NCBI GenBank assembly: GCA_002369155.1
Contig: DFEM01000113.1
Span: 1-14,412 of the forward strand
DNA: 14,412 bases
Source: Lachnospiraceae bacterium UBA3802
Lineage (GTDB): Bacteria > Bacillota > Clostridia > Lachnospirales > Lachnospiraceae
Reading direction: 5' to 3'
This document shows, piece by piece, positions 14,207 through 14,412 of this stretch; positions within the stretch are counted from its first letter, which is position 1, and every line of letters starts with the position of its first letter. Below the pieces are notes generated by a model, which worked only from the letters and a program-made list of their open reading frames with translations, was not told the origin of the DNA and searched no databases. The position numbers were made by a program, and so were the translations under genes.

Positions 14207-14412
14207 TCTTTTATCATTCATCTGCTCATTCGTTACGTATTTACCATCCGAAAAGAATGCATAATTTGTAACAGGTGTTGGTGCATTCTGTGCCGCTTCT
14301 TTTGAATCAAGTTTTATTGCCTTAAACTTAATGCCATTCGCTTTTGCGGTTTCCTCCAATACAGGAACATATTTTGCATTGTAAGGGCACTGATTCGTAT
14401 AATAAAGAACAT
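14186..14412 (-). CDS. C-terminal part of a YoaP-type GNAT acetyltransferase (cut by window edge)
   Basis: A minus-strand open frame enters from the right edge and ends at TAA (14186-14188), giving about 75 residues. The fragment has YYTNQCPYNAKYV, then a segment running from LEETAKANGIKFKAIKL to QNAPTPVTNYAFFSDGKYVTNEQM. This matches the C-terminal YoaP thioredoxin-like domain appended to GNAT N-acetyltransferases, including the CPY motif in thioredoxin-like position. The acetyltransferase domain would lie outside the window. The gene is upstream of the radical SAM gene on the same strand with a 51-base gap, so co-transcription is possible. The substrate is unknown. Confidence 0.75.
   Translation of the reverse strand, partial: VLYYTNQCPYNAKYVPVLEETAKANGIKFKAIKLDSKEAAQNAPTPVTNYAFFSDGKYVTNEQMNDKRFLKRVL

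Noticed and set aside
1..14412. Mobile elements, CRISPR arrays, tRNA or rRNA genes
   Set aside because: No transposase or integrase features, direct repeat arrays, target duplications or cloverleaf-like segments were seen on either strand.

Overview
The window looks like an ordinary chromosomal segment of a low-to-moderate GC Firmicute, most likely a Clostridia member such as a Lachnospiraceae. The grounds are strong AAGGAG ribosome sites, consensus sigma-A promoters, a TPP riboswitch with an intrinsic terminator, an ECF-type ThiW S-component and a YoaP-type acetyltransferase. The taxonomic call is inference. No insertion sequence, tRNA, rRNA or CRISPR array was seen.

Layout. (1) 1-140: the first codons of a leftward TetR-type regulator, behind a perfect-consensus promoter carrying two copies of an 18-bp palindrome. 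(2) 144-2709, minus strand: a likely operon of HAD hydrolase, an unlisted 55-residue membrane protein, a SmtA/CmoM-like methyltransferase and an AraC/GyrI-type regulator, closed by a terminator. (3) 2779-7540, plus strand: a thiamin operon, promoter - TPP riboswitch - terminator - thiD - thiC - structured spacer - thiW - thiM - thiE - bidirectional terminator. (4) 7586-11005, minus: lipoprotein, ABC ATPase and 12-TM permease. (5) 11108-12289, minus: alanine dehydrogenase with a clear promoter. (6) 12412-13248, plus: a lipoprotein with a propeptide-like domain. (7) 13256-14412, minus: a radical SAM protein and the C-terminal end of a YoaP-type acetyltransferase cut by the window edge.

How the genes work together. 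The thiamin operon encodes HMP-P synthesis (ThiC), its phosphorylation (ThiD), uptake of a precursor, probably the thiazole alcohol (ThiW), phosphorylation of that thiazole (ThiM), and joining of the two halves (ThiE). No thiazole synthesis genes (thiG, thiS, thiF, thiH) are here, so the operon combines de novo pyrimidine synthesis with thiazole salvage. The operon is governed by a TPP riboswitch whose terminator and antiterminator can be drawn from the sequence.

Most interesting signal: the 215-bp thiC-thiW spacer. It contains stable hairpins and three blocks (AGGGGAGC, TGAGAGG, GACC) also present in the same order in the upstream TPP aptamer. The last two are separated by exactly the same hairpin-forming 15 nt length. 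The pyrophosphate-side half of the TPP aptamer is not visible. One spacer segment could alternatively pair with the thiW ribosome site. It may be a decayed or variant TPP-like regulatory RNA, which is inference until tested.
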